A DNA stretch of 64,000 bases from the NCBI RefSeq assembly GCF_011683955.1, contig NZ_JAAQPI010000006.1, positions 124,001 to 188,000 on the forward strand, in the 5' to 3' direction. The notes beneath the pieces are model-generated. The model searched no databases and was not told the origin of the DNA. It saw only the letters and a list, made by a program, of their open reading frames with translations. The DNA is from Pseudomaricurvus alkylphenolicus. Its GTDB lineage: Bacteria; Pseudomonadota; Gammaproteobacteria; Pseudomonadales; Cellvibrionaceae. Every line of letters starts with the position of its first letter. The stretch's first letter is position 1. The position numbers and the translations under genes were made by a program. Shown one piece after another: positions 1 to 8,576 of this stretch.

Positions 1-890
1 TCAGAGAAATCCAGAGACGCCGAAATGCTGTCAATGCTCATAGTGTGCTCAATCAACAGGTTGATCGAGTGATGAAAGCGCACTTGATCACGCAATTGAG
101 CAAAGCTGATGCACTGCTGCTGCAAACGACGCTGCAACGTGCGCTTGGAGAGATTCATCTCCTCAGCGATAAAATCAATAGACAGCGAAGACTTGCCGAT
201 GCGCTTCTGAAGCACCTCTACAACTCTACCTGGGACGCCGTAGACCTCTGGTAAACGAGCCTGCTGAACATACTCCTCGAACGATTTGATACCCTCGGTG
301 GCGAAACCACCGCGCATCTTATCCGGTTCAATGGGCTGAACTTTTTGTAGCTCGATCATCTTGGCCACTCCTTTTGCCATGTAGTCAATGGTTTCTTCAT
401 CTTCTCTGGTAAAGAAACTTTGATTGGCCTCCGCTTTGAAGAAGCACAAAACCCCATATATTTGACCTCCAACAAAGACAGGCGAACAAAGATATCCTCG
501 AATAGCAAACCCATTATAGGCCATGGCGCGCAATTTCACAGAGAAATTATTCTGCACAATGGTCTTTTTTTGCTCGATGATACTGGCACACCACTCAACA
601 TCCTGGTCAAATGTGGCAATTTGTTCGCCAAGGGGCCCCTCACGCGCCTCAATCACGGCATCATCGTGAAGAAACCGGAGTCTCAACAACATGCCGGAGT
701 CCGCACCAAACATGCTCATACCGGCCTTGAGGTAGGCGCTGGCATGCAGATCAAAGCTGTCAAACCGGTCGGTTAGCAAATCGTGAAGGTTACGCAGGCG
801 CTCGACCAGGATGGCTTCACGGGTTAAGGGGGATTGGGCGGAGCGCACCGCTGCCGGACCGTCCATTAACGCTTCGGAATTATCTGTCAT
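1..890 (-). CDS. GAF-domain AraC-type transcription regulator, 3' part cut off by window edge
   Basis: The minus-strand frame is open from an ATG at 890 to the window edge, giving 296 codons and no stop. Residues of about 25-185 look like a GAF sensor fold, with a run such as GYLCSPVFVGGQIYGVLCFF. Residues from about 225 onward look like an AraC/XylS helix-turn-helix (IDFIAEEMNLSKRTLQRRLQQ), followed by the start of the second HTH (TMSIDSISASLDFS) where the window ends. A GAF domain before an AraC HTH suggests a ligand- or redox-responsive regulator, but the ligand and targets are unknown. An AGGA lies about 13 bases before the start. Only a few residues of the C-terminal HTH are missing, so the gene is probably intact beyond the edge. 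The family call is firm; the function is only a class prediction. Confidence 0.85.
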   Translation of the reverse strand, partial: MTDNSEALMDGPAAVRSAQSPLTREAILVERLRNLHDLLTDRFDSFDLHASAYLKAGMSMFGADSGMLLRLRFLHDDAVIEAREGPLGEQIATFDQDVEWCASIIEQKKTIVQNNFSVKLRAMAYNGFAIRGYLCSPVFVGGQIYGVLCFFKAEANQSFFTREDEETIDYMAKGVAKMIELQKVQPIEPDKMRGGFATEGIKSFEEYVQQARLPEVYGVPGRVVEVLQKRIGKSSLSIDFIAEEMNLSKRTLQRRLQQQCISFAQLRDQVRFHHSINLLIEHTMSIDSISASLDFS

Positions 891-1238
891 AGCTGCCGCT
901 GCTGTCCTTTTCTGACTTCTTTTACGATTGAATTCATCGGGGGTGGAAAACTATTCCTTATATGCGGAATACGCCAGCCTGATTCACGCCAGGAGGTTGA
1001 TTTAGGCGACAATACTTGCTTCCAGCCACTTTCTTCACCGAATTTCTGGGAATTACAGCAAGTCTCCTTTCAATTCCGATGATTCCGGCCAAGAGCACAC
1101 CTTAATCAAGCAGGCCAGTAGGATGCTAACCGCTGGGAAATATTACGAAAGTCACTGATGAGAGATTTGTGACAGAGATTACAAACTGAAGGGATTATGG
1201 CGCCTTAAACGACGCCACAGTGGATTCTGAGGCCTGTT
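891..1238. other. Intergenic region, no gene seen
   Basis: These 348 bases lie between the start of the GAF/AraC regulator and the stop of bcp, both on the minus strand. I see no convincing ORF, RNA gene or terminator hairpin here. It must hold the promoter of the AraC-type gene, but no clear -35/-10 pair stands out. Confidence 0.5.
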
Positions 1239-1715
1239 TTACAAATCAAGTTCGCCCAGCTGCTCCAGCACATCGTCGTGGTGAGACTTGGTTTTAAACT
1301 TGTCCATCACCGCCTTGAGACGGCCATCTTTGCCGATGATGAAAGTGGTGCGCAGGATGCCCATGAATTCCTTACCCATGAACTTTTTCAGCCCCCAGAC
1401 ACCGTACTTTTCAGCGATGGCATGATCTTCGTCAGACAGCAGGTCGAAATTCAATTCCTGCTTGTCGATAAACTTCTGCAACCTGGGATAGGCATCCGGG
1501 CTGACTCCCAGTACCACGGTATCCAGATCATCCAGCTCCGCCTTGGTATCCCTCAGACCACAAGCCTGGGTGGTGCATCCCGGTGTCATTGCCTTGGGGT
1601 AAAAGTAGAGAACCACATTGCTGGTACCACGAAAGTCTTTGAGACTGACCTTGGTGCCATCCTGCTTTTGCAGAGTGAATGCCGGAGCCATATTGCCGAT
1701 TTTGGGGTAAGCCAT
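1239..1715 (-). CDS. bcp: Thioredoxin-dependent peroxiredoxin Bcp
   Basis: This is a 158-residue cytoplasmic peroxidase of the PrxQ/Bcp family that reduces hydrogen and organic peroxides with electrons from thioredoxin. The motif KAMTPGCTTQACGLRD places the peroxidatic cysteine at residue 47 and the resolving cysteine at 52, the spacing found in E. coli Bcp. The rest follows the family closely, for example SDEDHAIAEKYGVWGLKKFMG in the middle and KSHHDDVL near the end. The length is normal. The neighbours (a regulator and a DUF2244 gene) say nothing special about its role. The start is the ATG before AYPKIG; the ribosome binding site is weak. Confidence 0.95.
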   Translation of the reverse strand: MAYPKIGNMAPAFTLQKQDGTKVSLKDFRGTSNVVLYFYPKAMTPGCTTQACGLRDTKAELDDLDTVVLGVSPDAYPRLQKFIDKQELNFDLLSDEDHAIAEKYGVWGLKKFMGKEFMGILRTTFIIGKDGRLKAVMDKFKTKSHHDDVLEQLGELDL

Positions 1716-1779
1716 ATCCGTGAGCCTGTTGTGATAGTTCTAAGAGCAGCGGATTATATAACCGACGGACAGAGATAGG

Positions 1780-2286
1780 CTAGCAAGCAAGATAACCCCA
1801 GCGGCCGTCCCTGCGGGTGTATAGCCCCTTCTCCCGCAGCTGCTGCAGCAGCAACTGCAGGTCTTCAGCAGACAAGAAGTCGCCCAGCTCCACCAAGCCA
1901 CTGTCACCGCACAGGGTCAGATGGTGAATTTCATCCATATCGTCCAGGCTGATCATTAAAGAGACCTTCTCGCGATCAAAGCGCCAGTCCCAGTGTCTGC
2001 CCGCGAACAGTTTGTGCACCTTGACCTGGGAACCGCTGATGCTCACCTCTTCACGTGCCCGGCCTCTTGCCTGCACCAGGCCCAACACCATGATAATCAG
2101 GAACAGCTCCAGCGCGATAAAGGGCACCACAAGCCAGGCACCCAACACCACGAACAGGACGCTAAGTACAATAAACAAACCCGTCATGCAGACAAGTAAC
2201 AGATGATGAACCTCCGGTGAGAGGGAGTGATTGGGTTCCAGCACCAGCGAGGTGATGTTGGAAGGGTCTTCTGTGACAGTAACCAT
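1780..2286 (-). CDS. DUF2244 inner-membrane protein
   Basis: This 168-residue protein has two adjacent hydrophobic segments (about residues 27-50 and 52-72) forming a membrane hairpin, followed by a soluble beta-rich C-terminal half with WDWRFDREKVSL. This layout matches the DUF2244 family of small proteobacterial membrane proteins, whose function is unknown. The region around GAWLVVPFIALELFLI is the typical family signature. It lies between mdh and bcp on the same strand, behind a terminator for mdh, so it likely has its own promoter in the roughly 130 bases upstream of its start. Nothing about it looks broken. Confidence 0.8.
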   Translation of the reverse strand: MVTVTEDPSNITSLVLEPNHSLSPEVHHLLLVCMTGLFIVLSVLFVVLGAWLVVPFIALELFLIIMVLGLVQARGRAREEVSISGSQVKVHKLFAGRHWDWRFDREKVSLMISLDDMDEIHHLTLCGDSGLVELGDFLSAEDLQLLLQQLREKGLYTRRDGRWGYLAC

Positions 2287-2413
2287 GGTCGTGCACCGCT
2301 GCCTTTTCCCTTAAGGCTAGCAGCCCCCATGCCGCCTAACAGTTCAATTGTGAATATGAACCATCGCCGCCATCGCTGAATTTGCCATAAGCGCAATCAC
2401 AGCCCCGGAAATG

Positions 2414-2439
2414 AAAAACGCGGCCTGGGCCGCGTTTTT
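2414..2439 (-). terminator. Rho-independent terminator downstream of mdh
   Basis: A perfect 12-base inverted repeat (2414-2425 against 2428-2439) has a 2-base loop and a GC-rich core, CGCGGCC against GGCCGCG, flanked by A5 and T5. It lies 28 bases past the mdh stop codon and could stop transcription from either side. Confidence 0.9.
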
Positions 2440-2466
2440 CATACTGTACAGATAGCCTGGAAACTA

Positions 2467-3450
2467 TCAGGAAGGCAGCAGATCCTTAACGGCGTCGCGC
2501 TCTTCTTTCAGCTCGGTTTCAGTCGCGGTCATCTTCTCGCGAGAGAACTCATTGATGTCCACTCCCTGAACGATTTCCCAATCACCGCCCTTGCAGACGC
2601 ATGGGAAGGAGTAGATCAGACCTTCTTCGATACCATAGCTGCCATCGCTGAATACGCCCATGGAAACCCAGTCACCCTCTTCGGTGCCCAGAGCCCAGTC
2701 ACGCATGTGGAAGATAGCGGCATTCGCGGCAGATGCAGCGGAAGAAGCGCCACGAGCTTCAATAATAGCAGCACCACGCTGCTGAACAGTGGGGATAAAA
2801 TCGTTCTCGTACCAGTCCTGCTCGATCAGGCCCATGGCATTAGCACCGTCGACCTCGGTCTGGTGGATGTCAGGGTACTGGGTGGAAGAGTGGTTACCCC
2901 AGATGGTCAGTTTGTTAACATCGTTGATGCTCTTGCCGGTCTTCTGAGCCAGCTGAGTCAGGGCACGGTTGTGGTCCAGACGAGTCATGGCAGTGAACTG
3001 ACGCGGATTGATGTCAGGGGCATTGCGCTGGGCGATCAAAGCGTTGGTGTTGGCAGGATTACCCACAACCAGCACCTTGATATCACGAGAAGCATGGTCG
3101 TTGATTGCCTTGCCCTGAACGGAGAAGATGGCTGCATTGGCTTCCAGCAGGTCTTTACGCTCCATACCCGGACCACGAGGACGAGCGCCTACCAGCAGAG
3201 CGTAGTCAGCATCCTTGAATGCGACATTGGCGTCATCGGTGGTCACCATACCCGCCAGCAGAGGGAAAGCACAGTCATCCAGCTCCATGGCAACACCTTT
3301 GAGGGCGTTCAGAGCGGGAGTGATTTCCAGCATTTGCAGGATGACGGGCTGGTCTTTACCCAGCATTTCACCGGCAGCAATGCGGAACAAGAGGGAGTAA
3401 CTGATTTGACCGGCGGCGCCGGTCACTGCAACACGTACGGGTGCTTTCAC
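2467..3450 (-). CDS. mdh: Malate dehydrogenase (NAD-dependent)
   Basis: A 327-residue TCA-cycle enzyme that interconverts malate and oxaloacetate in the cytoplasm. The N-terminal [19 protein letters not shown] is the Rossmann nucleotide-binding loop. [17 protein letters not shown] carries the substrate-binding arginines of the mobile loop, and the catalytic histidine is in [12 protein letters not shown] at about residue 187. The sequence belongs to the roughly 327-residue class found in many proteobacteria. The start is taken as GTG at 3448-3450, eight bases after a GGAG and giving the family's usual N-terminus; a longer frame up to 3642 exists but adds 64 residues with no family likeness. 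It is transcribed alone and is followed by a strong terminator. Confidence 0.95.
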   Translation of the reverse strand: MKAPVRVAVTGAAGQISYSLLFRIAAGEMLGKDQPVILQMLEITPALNALKGVAMELDDCAFPLLAGMVTTDDANVAFKDADYALLVGARPRGPGMERKDLLEANAAIFSVQGKAINDHASRDIKVLVVGNPANTNALIAQRNAPDINPRQFTAMTRLDHNRALTQLAQKTGKSINDVNKLTIWGNHSSTQYPDIHQTEVDGANAMGLIEQDWYENDFIPTVQQRGAAIIEARGASSAASAANAAIFHMRDWALGTEEGDWVSMGVFSDGSYGIEEGLIYSFPCVCKGGDWEIVQGVDINEFSREKMTATETELKEERDAVKDLLPS

Positions 3451-3552
3451 GATAAATCTCCGTTTAGGCTCTATTTTTTGAAGGGAACCTGTCGACGGGC
3501 CGTTTGTGGGCCAGATTTGTTGCTCGCCGAAACACCCGCCAGGCGGTGGGCC

Positions 3553-3558
3553 ATTATA
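3553..3558 (-). promoter_or_regulatory. Possible -10 box of the mdh promoter
   Basis: On the minus strand this reads TATAAT, an exact sigma-70 -10 hexamer, about 100 bases before the mdh start. No good -35 lies at the ideal 17-base spacing (a TTGACG is 21 bases away), so this is a tentative call. Confidence 0.3.
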
Positions 3559-3691
3559 GGGATTTTGCGGGAAATTGCACGTCAATCCGGTGCGCCTACG
3601 ACTAAAGGTGAGTGTCAGGTCACAGGCACACCCGCGGTGCACTCATCTCATCAGACTGACAAGCGCGCACCATTAGCTGGCAGATGTTGAT

Positions 3692-4312
3692 TCAGGCCTG
3701 AACTGCCTGATAGCGCTGGCTCAGGGCCCGATACAGCTGGTCCTGAAAATCCGGTTCGGCGGCATCGAGGGCCTGGCTTGCCTCAACAAGGTGCTCGTTA
3801 TCTTCCCGACCATCCCAGATCTTGGTGTAGGTTCCGTCCTGGTAGCCGTGATCCTGGCGGAAAAAATTCAGCACGTTCTTACCCACATAACCCTTAAACA
3901 GCATTTCGAAATCCATATCGATGCCCGCCATCAGACGACCAAAGCTGGCTACGGAAAAGCTGCGAGTGGTCAAAACTTCACCGGCAAAGCGCTCAAGATC
4001 CAGACGAAAATCCTCTTCATCGGTTGCCAGAACCAGCTCTTTCTCAATAGTGGTGGCGATCGCTTCTGAAGACTGGCCAGACTGCAGCAGAATACTCAGG
4101 CCAAAGTGCCAGATATCGATCAGCTCCAGTTGCACCTGCTCAACATCCGGGGTCTGCTTTTTCCACCACTTCCAGCCATAGTGATCCAACAACTCACCGC
4201 ACTCAATCCAGATAGCCCGGTACCACTCAAACCCCTGCGACCGCCATTCACTGTTGACCTTGGTGTTCATGCTGTCCTGTAGCTCGAGCATGGTTTGGAT
4301 CTGCTGCTGCAT
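3692..4312 (-). CDS. Dimeric (all-alpha) dUTP diphosphatase
   Basis: A 206-residue protein of the all-alpha NTP pyrophosphatase class (dUTPase_2 family). It should hydrolyse dUTP to dUMP and pyrophosphate, keeping uracil out of DNA and feeding dTMP synthesis. EWYRAIWIECGELLDHYGWKWWK and the later VQLELIDIWHFGL supply the acidic Mg2+-binding helices (E..E and E..D) typical of the family. It is unrelated to the beta-barrel Dut enzyme. The start is placed at the ATG at 4310-4312, preceded by GGAG and yielding the family-like MQQQIQTMLELQDSMN; the frame could extend to 4384, but those extra residues look unlike the family. It is divergent from the PAP2 gene. Confidence 0.88.
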   Translation of the reverse strand: MQQQIQTMLELQDSMNTKVNSEWRSQGFEWYRAIWIECGELLDHYGWKWWKKQTPDVEQVQLELIDIWHFGLSILLQSGQSSEAIATTIEKELVLATDEEDFRLDLERFAGEVLTTRSFSVASFGRLMAGIDMDFEMLFKGYVGKNVLNFFRQDHGYQDGTYTKIWDGREDNEHLVEASQALDAAEPDFQDQLYRALSQRYQAVQA

Positions 4313-4519
4313 GTAACTAAGACTCCGATTGATAAGAGATAAGAAAGCTGGCAAGTCTACCAAGAAATGACCTCCCATTGGCACTTTTGCGAACAGAAAA
4401 ATCCTGCGCTGAAATCAAACTGTCAAGATAATCTCACATAGCTGTCATATGCGGTGCCTAGGCTGATCACATCAAGGCGAGGTTTAAGCAAAATCACCAG
4501 AGAGCCGCAAGATACCACT

Positions 4520-5053
4520 ATGAAACTGCTGCAAAGTCTCCACAACTACGATTTGAGCACATTTGACTGGTGTCTGCGCCGGCGACACCGCCAGCAGCTG
4601 GTGGAGATCAGCCGCTGGATATCCAAAAGTGCCGATGGCCACCTGTATGCAGTTGCCGCACTGGTCTTTCTCATCACCCGGGACTACCCACTGCTGACGT
4701 TACTGCTCATCGCCTTTGCCATAGAGCGCAGCATCTATTTTGTCGCCAAGAAGTACTTCCGTCGCAATCGCCCTCCTCAGGCGATTCCCGGATTCCAGAG
4801 TATTGTCCAGCCCAGCGACCAATTCAGTTTTCCGTCCGGCCACACGTCAGCCGCCTTTTTGATGGCAACGCTGGTATCGACGCTGATTCCAACCGCGGGG
4901 TGGATTCTGTTTCCTTGGGCCGTGATGGTGGGCATGTCCCGCGTGCTGCTCGGCGTCCATTTTCCCACCGATACGGTCGCCGGCGCCTTGCTCGGCCACA
5001 GTATCGCCCTCTTCGCCCTCACTACGCTGGGCTATTTGGCAAGTCCTCTATGA
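4520..5053 (+). CDS. PAP2-family membrane phosphatase
   Basis: A 177-residue inner-membrane lipid phosphatase-like protein. All three PAP2 signature motifs are present: KKYFRRNRP (KX6RP), SFPSGHTSA (PSGH) and SRVLLGVHFPTD (SRX5HX3D), which together form the phosphohydrolase active site. Several hydrophobic segments surround them. The likely substrate is an isoprenoid or lipid phosphate (undecaprenyl pyrophosphate, phosphatidate or similar), not resolvable from sequence. The start is the ATG at 4520; the frame could reach a GTG at 4454, but the extra residues are hydrophilic and unlike the family. Its stop overlaps the start of the following glycosyltransferase (ATGA), so the two are probably co-translated and may act on the same lipid or glycan substrate. 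Confidence 0.85.
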   Translation: MKLLQSLHNYDLSTFDWCLRRRHRQQLVEISRWISKSADGHLYAVAALVFLITRDYPLLTLLLIAFAIERSIYFVAKKYFRRNRPPQAIPGFQSIVQPSDQFSFPSGHTSAAFLMATLVSTLIPTAGWILFPWAVMVGMSRVLLGVHFPTDTVAGALLGHSIALFALTTLGYLASPL

Positions 5054-6120
5054 AAATACTTTACGGTGTCCAGGGCACCGGCAACGGTCACATCAGCCGT
5101 GCGCGCGCCATCTCCAAACACCTCTGCAATACCGACGCCCAAGTCGACTATTTGTTCAGCGGTCGAGACCGGGAAGCCTACTTTGACATGGAGGGGTTTG
5201 GTGACTGGCAGTGCCGCAGCGGCCTCAGCTTTGTATCGAAGGCCGGCAAGATCAGCACCTTGGCCACCATTCGCAGCAACAACCTATGGCAGTTATACCG
5301 GGATATCTGTGAACTGGATTTGAGTGCCTACGATCTGGTGATCTCCGACTTTGAACCCGTTACCGCCTGGGCGGCCCGGCGCCAGAAAAAAAACTGCATT
5401 ACCCTCGGCCACCAGTATGCGTTTCAGCACGACATCCCCATTACCGGAGATTCGTTCAGCTCCAGGCTGATCATTCGCCATTTTGCCCCCGGCCAACAGC
5501 AATTGGGGTTGCACTGGCATCACTTCGGCGCTCCCATTCTGCCACCGATCATCGACCACAGTGAGGACGATCTGCCATCAATCCCCAACAAAATCCTGGT
5601 GTATCTGGGCTTTGAGGCACCGGCTCAGGTAATACCTTTGCTGCAGCAATTTCCATCCACCCAGTTCGTTTACTATGGCGAATTTGATCAACCCAGCGAA
5701 CAGGGGAATGTGTCATTACGACCCTTATCTGTGGACGGATTCAAACGCGATCTGGCGGATTGCAGTGGTGTTATCTGCAACGCCGGCTTTGAACTGGCCA
5801 GTGAAGCGCTGCATATTGGCAAACGCCTGTTGGTGAAACCCCTGCACGGGCAAATGGAACAACTTTCCAACGCACTGGCCCTGGAGCAGTTACGCTTGGG
5901 CAGCAGCATGCAAAATCTCAGTGCTGCCGCCATCGGCAGTTGGTTGAAACAGCATGAATCACCACGCTGTCACTATCCGGATGTCGCCAAAGCCATCGTT
6001 GACTGGTTGCTGGAAGAGCAACGCTGCCCGATCGACGAACTGTCGCGCCAACTGTGGTCGCAGGTAAAATTAAGTGGTGTCGACTGGAGCCAGCCGCAGC
6101 TTCGACTGGCTATAAGCTGA
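5050..6120 (+). CDS. MJ1255/VC2487-family glycosyltransferase
   Basis: A 356-residue GT-B-like glycosyltransferase. The N-terminus MKILYGVQGTGNGHISRA has the glycine-rich loop seen in MurG/UDP-glucuronosyltransferase-like enzymes, and the C-terminal half has the donor-site-like GVICNAGFELASEALHIGKR and KPLHGQMEQLSNA. It matches the MJ1255/VC2487 family of uncharacterised glycosyltransferases as I know it. Donor and acceptor are unknown. The start ATG overlaps the stop of the PAP2 phosphatase, giving 4 bases in common, which strongly suggests translational coupling. A longer frame running back through the PAP2 gene is only a shadow. It converges with the tatD-like gene across a 19-base gap. 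Confidence 0.85.
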   Translation: MKILYGVQGTGNGHISRARAISKHLCNTDAQVDYLFSGRDREAYFDMEGFGDWQCRSGLSFVSKAGKISTLATIRSNNLWQLYRDICELDLSAYDLVISDFEPVTAWAARRQKKNCITLGHQYAFQHDIPITGDSFSSRLIIRHFAPGQQQLGLHWHHFGAPILPPIIDHSEDDLPSIPNKILVYLGFEAPAQVIPLLQQFPSTQFVYYGEFDQPSEQGNVSLRPLSVDGFKRDLADCSGVICNAGFELASEALHIGKRLLVKPLHGQMEQLSNALALEQLRLGSSMQNLSAAAIGSWLKQHESPRCHYPDVAKAIVDWLLEEQRCPIDELSRQLWSQVKLSGVDWSQPQLRLAIS

Positions 6121-6139
6121 TGCTCAGCAGCGCCTGAGA

Positions 6140-6913
6140 TCAGGCTTTGGGAAACAGCCGCTGGAAGTTTTCTCCGGTGGCCTGTACCAACGTCTCATAA
6201 TCCAGCCCTTTCACCTCGGCGACAAATTCCGCCACTTCGCGAACAAAGGCCGGCTCGTTGGGTTTGCCACGATAAGGAACCGGCGCCAGATAGGGTGAAT
6301 CCGTCTCCACCAGCAGGCGATCCAACGGCATCTTGCGAGCCACATCCCGCAGCTCCTCGGCATTGCGGAAGGTGACAATACCGGAGAGTGAAATATAGTA
6401 GTTCATGTCCAGCGCCGCGGACGCCATCTCCCAACTCTCGGTAAAACAATGCAACACACCGGCGTGTTCAAGGTTGCCATGCTCCCGTATCAGGTCCAAT
6501 GTATCCTGTCTGGCGTCGCGGGTGTGCACAATGACCGGCAGGCCCGCTTCCCCGGCAGCCCGCAAATGTACGCCAAAGCTCTCGTGCTGCAACGCCTTAT
6601 CATCGGTTGAATAGTAGTAGTCCAGCCCGGTCTCACCCAATGCAACTACACTGGGATTCGCGCCCCAGGCTACCAGCTGCTCCTCAGTAGCCAGTCCGCT
6701 GGCGACATCCAGGGGATGAACCCCCACCGAAGCCACCACGTCATCGTAGCGCTCCGCCAGGTTGACCACCGCCTCGCGGTTGTCGAGACTGATGCCCACG
6801 CACAACATTTTCTCGACGCCGCGTTGCCGGGCGTGCTCCAGTGCCGCATCCAGGTTGCCGTCATATTTATCCAGTTTGAGCCTGTCCAGATGGCAATGAG
6901 AATCCACCAACAT
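6140..6913 (-). CDS. TatD-family metal-dependent hydrolase (YcfH type)
   Basis: A 257-residue TIM-barrel hydrolase of the TatD DNase family. Metal ligands are visible in MLVDSHCHLDRL (HxH), in GETGLDYYYS (catalytic Glu), in VIVHTRDA, in GVLHCFTES and in VETDSPYLAPVPYRGKPN. The family includes 3'-5' deoxyribonucleases and D-aminoacyl-tRNA deacylase-like enzymes. The E. coli counterpart in this genomic setting is YcfH, downstream of holB, so the name fits by context. An AAGG sits eight bases before the ATG. A terminator separates it from the upstream pilZ gene, so it is probably transcribed on its own. Confidence 0.9.
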   Translation of the reverse strand: MLVDSHCHLDRLKLDKYDGNLDAALEHARQRGVEKMLCVGISLDNREAVVNLAERYDDVVASVGVHPLDVASGLATEEQLVAWGANPSVVALGETGLDYYYSTDDKALQHESFGVHLRAAGEAGLPVIVHTRDARQDTLDLIREHGNLEHAGVLHCFTESWEMASAALDMNYYISLSGIVTFRNAEELRDVARKMPLDRLLVETDSPYLAPVPYRGKPNEPAFVREVAEFVAEVKGLDYETLVQATGENFQRLFPKA

Positions 6914-6947
6914 GGTTTTTACCTTTTTTAACCTGTGTACAAAAAAA

Positions 6948-6966
6948 GCCAGGCATAGTGCCTGGC
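6948..6966 (-). terminator. Rho-independent terminator after pilZ
   Basis: The 8-bp stem GCCAGGCA/TGCCTGGC has a 3-base loop and is followed on the minus strand by seven Ts (6941-6947). It lies 29 bases past the pilZ stop and before the tatD-like gene. Confidence 0.9.
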
Positions 6967-6995
6967 CTTTGGGGTTTATAACACTGTGGAATAAT

Positions 6996-7349
6996 CTACA
7001 TCGTATGTGTCGGTCGATCCGACTCCAGTGAACCTGCCAGATAGGTTTCTATTTTTTTGGCCGCGGTATCATCCTGATCACTGAACTGTACGCCCACACC
7101 TGCCGCCCGATTGCCTTGGGCCCCCTTCGGAGTCACCCACACAACCTTGCCGGCTACTGGAATTTTCTCGGGTTCGTCCATCAGGTTAAGCAGCATAAAC
7201 ACTTCGTCGCCCAAACCATAATTCTTATTGGTGGGGATAAACAAACCACCGTTCTGCACAAATGGCATATAAGCCGCGTAGAGCACGGCCTTATCTTTGA
7301 TCGTCAGCGAAAGAATGCCATTGCGTGCGCCGCCACCCAGACCTTGCAT
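6996..7349 (-). CDS. pilZ: Type IV pilus assembly protein PilZ
   Basis: A 117-residue protein very similar to P. aeruginosa PilZ, for example ARNGILSLTIKDKAVLYAAY, GGLFIPTNKNYGLGDEVF and GKVVWVTPKGAQGNRAAGVG. It is the founding member of the PilZ family but, as in Pseudomonas, it lacks the RxxxR motif needed to bind cyclic di-GMP. In that genus it is required for type IV pilus assembly. The position just downstream of holB is the conserved one. The start ATG is preceded by GGGGAG. The 26-base gap suggests one transcript with holB, ending at the terminator at 6948-6966. No other pilus gene is in the window. Confidence 0.93.
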   Translation of the reverse strand: MQGLGGGARNGILSLTIKDKAVLYAAYMPFVQNGGLFIPTNKNYGLGDEVFMLLNLMDEPEKIPVAGKVVWVTPKGAQGNRAAGVGVQFSDQDDTAAKKIETYLAGSLESDRPTHTM

Positions 7350-7375
7350 CTTTGATATCTCCCCGGTTACTACCT

Positions 7376-8437
7376 CTAAATTAATCCATTAACCAGACGC
7401 TGTCTACTCTCTGACGCCTGGGAGGACTGACGGGCCAAAGCTTGCCAATCCATCATCAGCTCCTCCAGCAGCAGCTGTTTATTGGGATTGGCTGCACTTA
7501 GCAACTGTCGCTTTAGCGAGACCAGCTTATCCCAAAAACGGAATAGAATCTGGGAGGGCACTGAGGCCAGTAGTTGCTGCAATTGGTTATCTTGTTCGGA
7601 TACTTGCTCAGTGGGCTGATCTTGAGCCTGCCCCTGAATGCGCAGCCCCTGTTGCAACCAGTGCATCACGCTCTCGACGACAGTCAGCGGATCGCCGGAT
7701 TGCAGCTTTGCCGCCAGTTCCAGCGCCGAAATATGATGGCCTGCCAACGCCAGCAGGCCCTTTGCCAACAGTTCCCGCTGCTCCAGCGCGTCACCTTCCA
7801 GCAACTCCAGTGCCTTCAAGGGAGCCCCACCACTGCAGGCCAATAGGTATCCGGCATCCTGGCCAACCGACAGAGGCGTGAGCCAGGACAGACTCTGCTC
7901 CTGGTCCGGCATGGGGAATTCAAGCTGCTGGCAGCGACTGCGAATAGTGGCCATCACCTGGCTGGGCATATGGCTCACCAGCAGCAACAGGCTATCTCCC
8001 GACGGCTCTTCCAGGCTCTTCAGCAGCGCATTGGCCGCGTTGATGTTCAAGGCTTCCACCGGCTCGATCACAGCCACCTTGCGGCCACCCTGCTGTGACG
8101 TTTTGGCAATAAAGTCGGTCAGGCGTCGCACCTGATCGATCTTAATCACGCGACTGCCGTCCTCAGGGGCCAGCACGAACAGATCCGGATGGGTTTCGGC
8201 GCGATTCAGCTCACAGCCTTTACAGCTGCCGCAGGGCACCTGGTTTACTGGAGACAAACACAACATCAGGTAGCCAACCGCCTGTGCAAAGTGGCGCTTG
8301 CCAATCCCCTTGGGACCGGCCAACAGCAGAGCATGGGGCAACTGGTGATTAGCGCTCAACTGACACACCCGCTGCCACTGTTGCTGCTGCCAGGCATAGG
8401 GAATGGCCAGGCTGGCGGTTTGGTGTTGATCGGTCAT
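7376..8437 (-). CDS. holB: DNA polymerase III delta-prime subunit
   Basis: A 353-residue clamp-loader subunit that helps load the sliding clamp at replication forks. The N-terminal AAA+ domain has a P-loop-like GPKGIGKRH at residues 41-49 and the zinc-binding cysteines C60, C69, C72 and C75 (CLSPVNQVPCGSCKGC), as in E. coli delta-prime. The run NAANALLKSLEEPSG is the conserved sensor/DEAD-like region. The C-terminal collar domain is Gln-rich and less conserved. An AGGA lies six bases before the ATG. In Pseudomonas holB directly follows tmk; here an oppositely oriented rluA separates them, so holB must have its own promoter in or near the rluA 5' end. Confidence 0.93.
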   Translation of the reverse strand: MTDQHQTASLAIPYAWQQQQWQRVCQLSANHQLPHALLLAGPKGIGKRHFAQAVGYLMLCLSPVNQVPCGSCKGCELNRAETHPDLFVLAPEDGSRVIKIDQVRRLTDFIAKTSQQGGRKVAVIEPVEALNINAANALLKSLEEPSGDSLLLLVSHMPSQVMATIRSRCQQLEFPMPDQEQSLSWLTPLSVGQDAGYLLACSGGAPLKALELLEGDALEQRELLAKGLLALAGHHISALELAAKLQSGDPLTVVESVMHWLQQGLRIQGQAQDQPTEQVSEQDNQLQQLLASVPSQILFRFWDKLVSLKRQLLSAANPNKQLLLEELMMDWQALARQSSQASESRQRLVNGLI

Positions 8438-8576
8438 GGCTTTCCTGTATCAGAGATTGAGAGCTGCAATAAATTCGGCCTGCAGCTTACCAACAACCCG
8501 GTAGTTTTGCGATAATCCCGCCCCGGTTTTCCACCGACCTGCAATCTTTAAACAATCAAGACCGAAATCCCACCTT

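Noticed and set aside
3451-3642. N-terminal extension of malate dehydrogenase
   Set aside because: The 64 extra residues lie in the promoter region and the GTG at 3450 has a good ribosome binding site.
2707-3690. 327-codon plus-strand frame opposite mdh
   Set aside because: Antisense to a certain gene; no domain or ribosome binding site.
4570-5049. Extended reading of the glycosyltransferase frame back through the PAP2 gene
   Set aside because: The extra residues are Pro/Arg/Ser-rich out-of-frame PAP2 sequence; the ATG at 5050 gives the family N-terminus.
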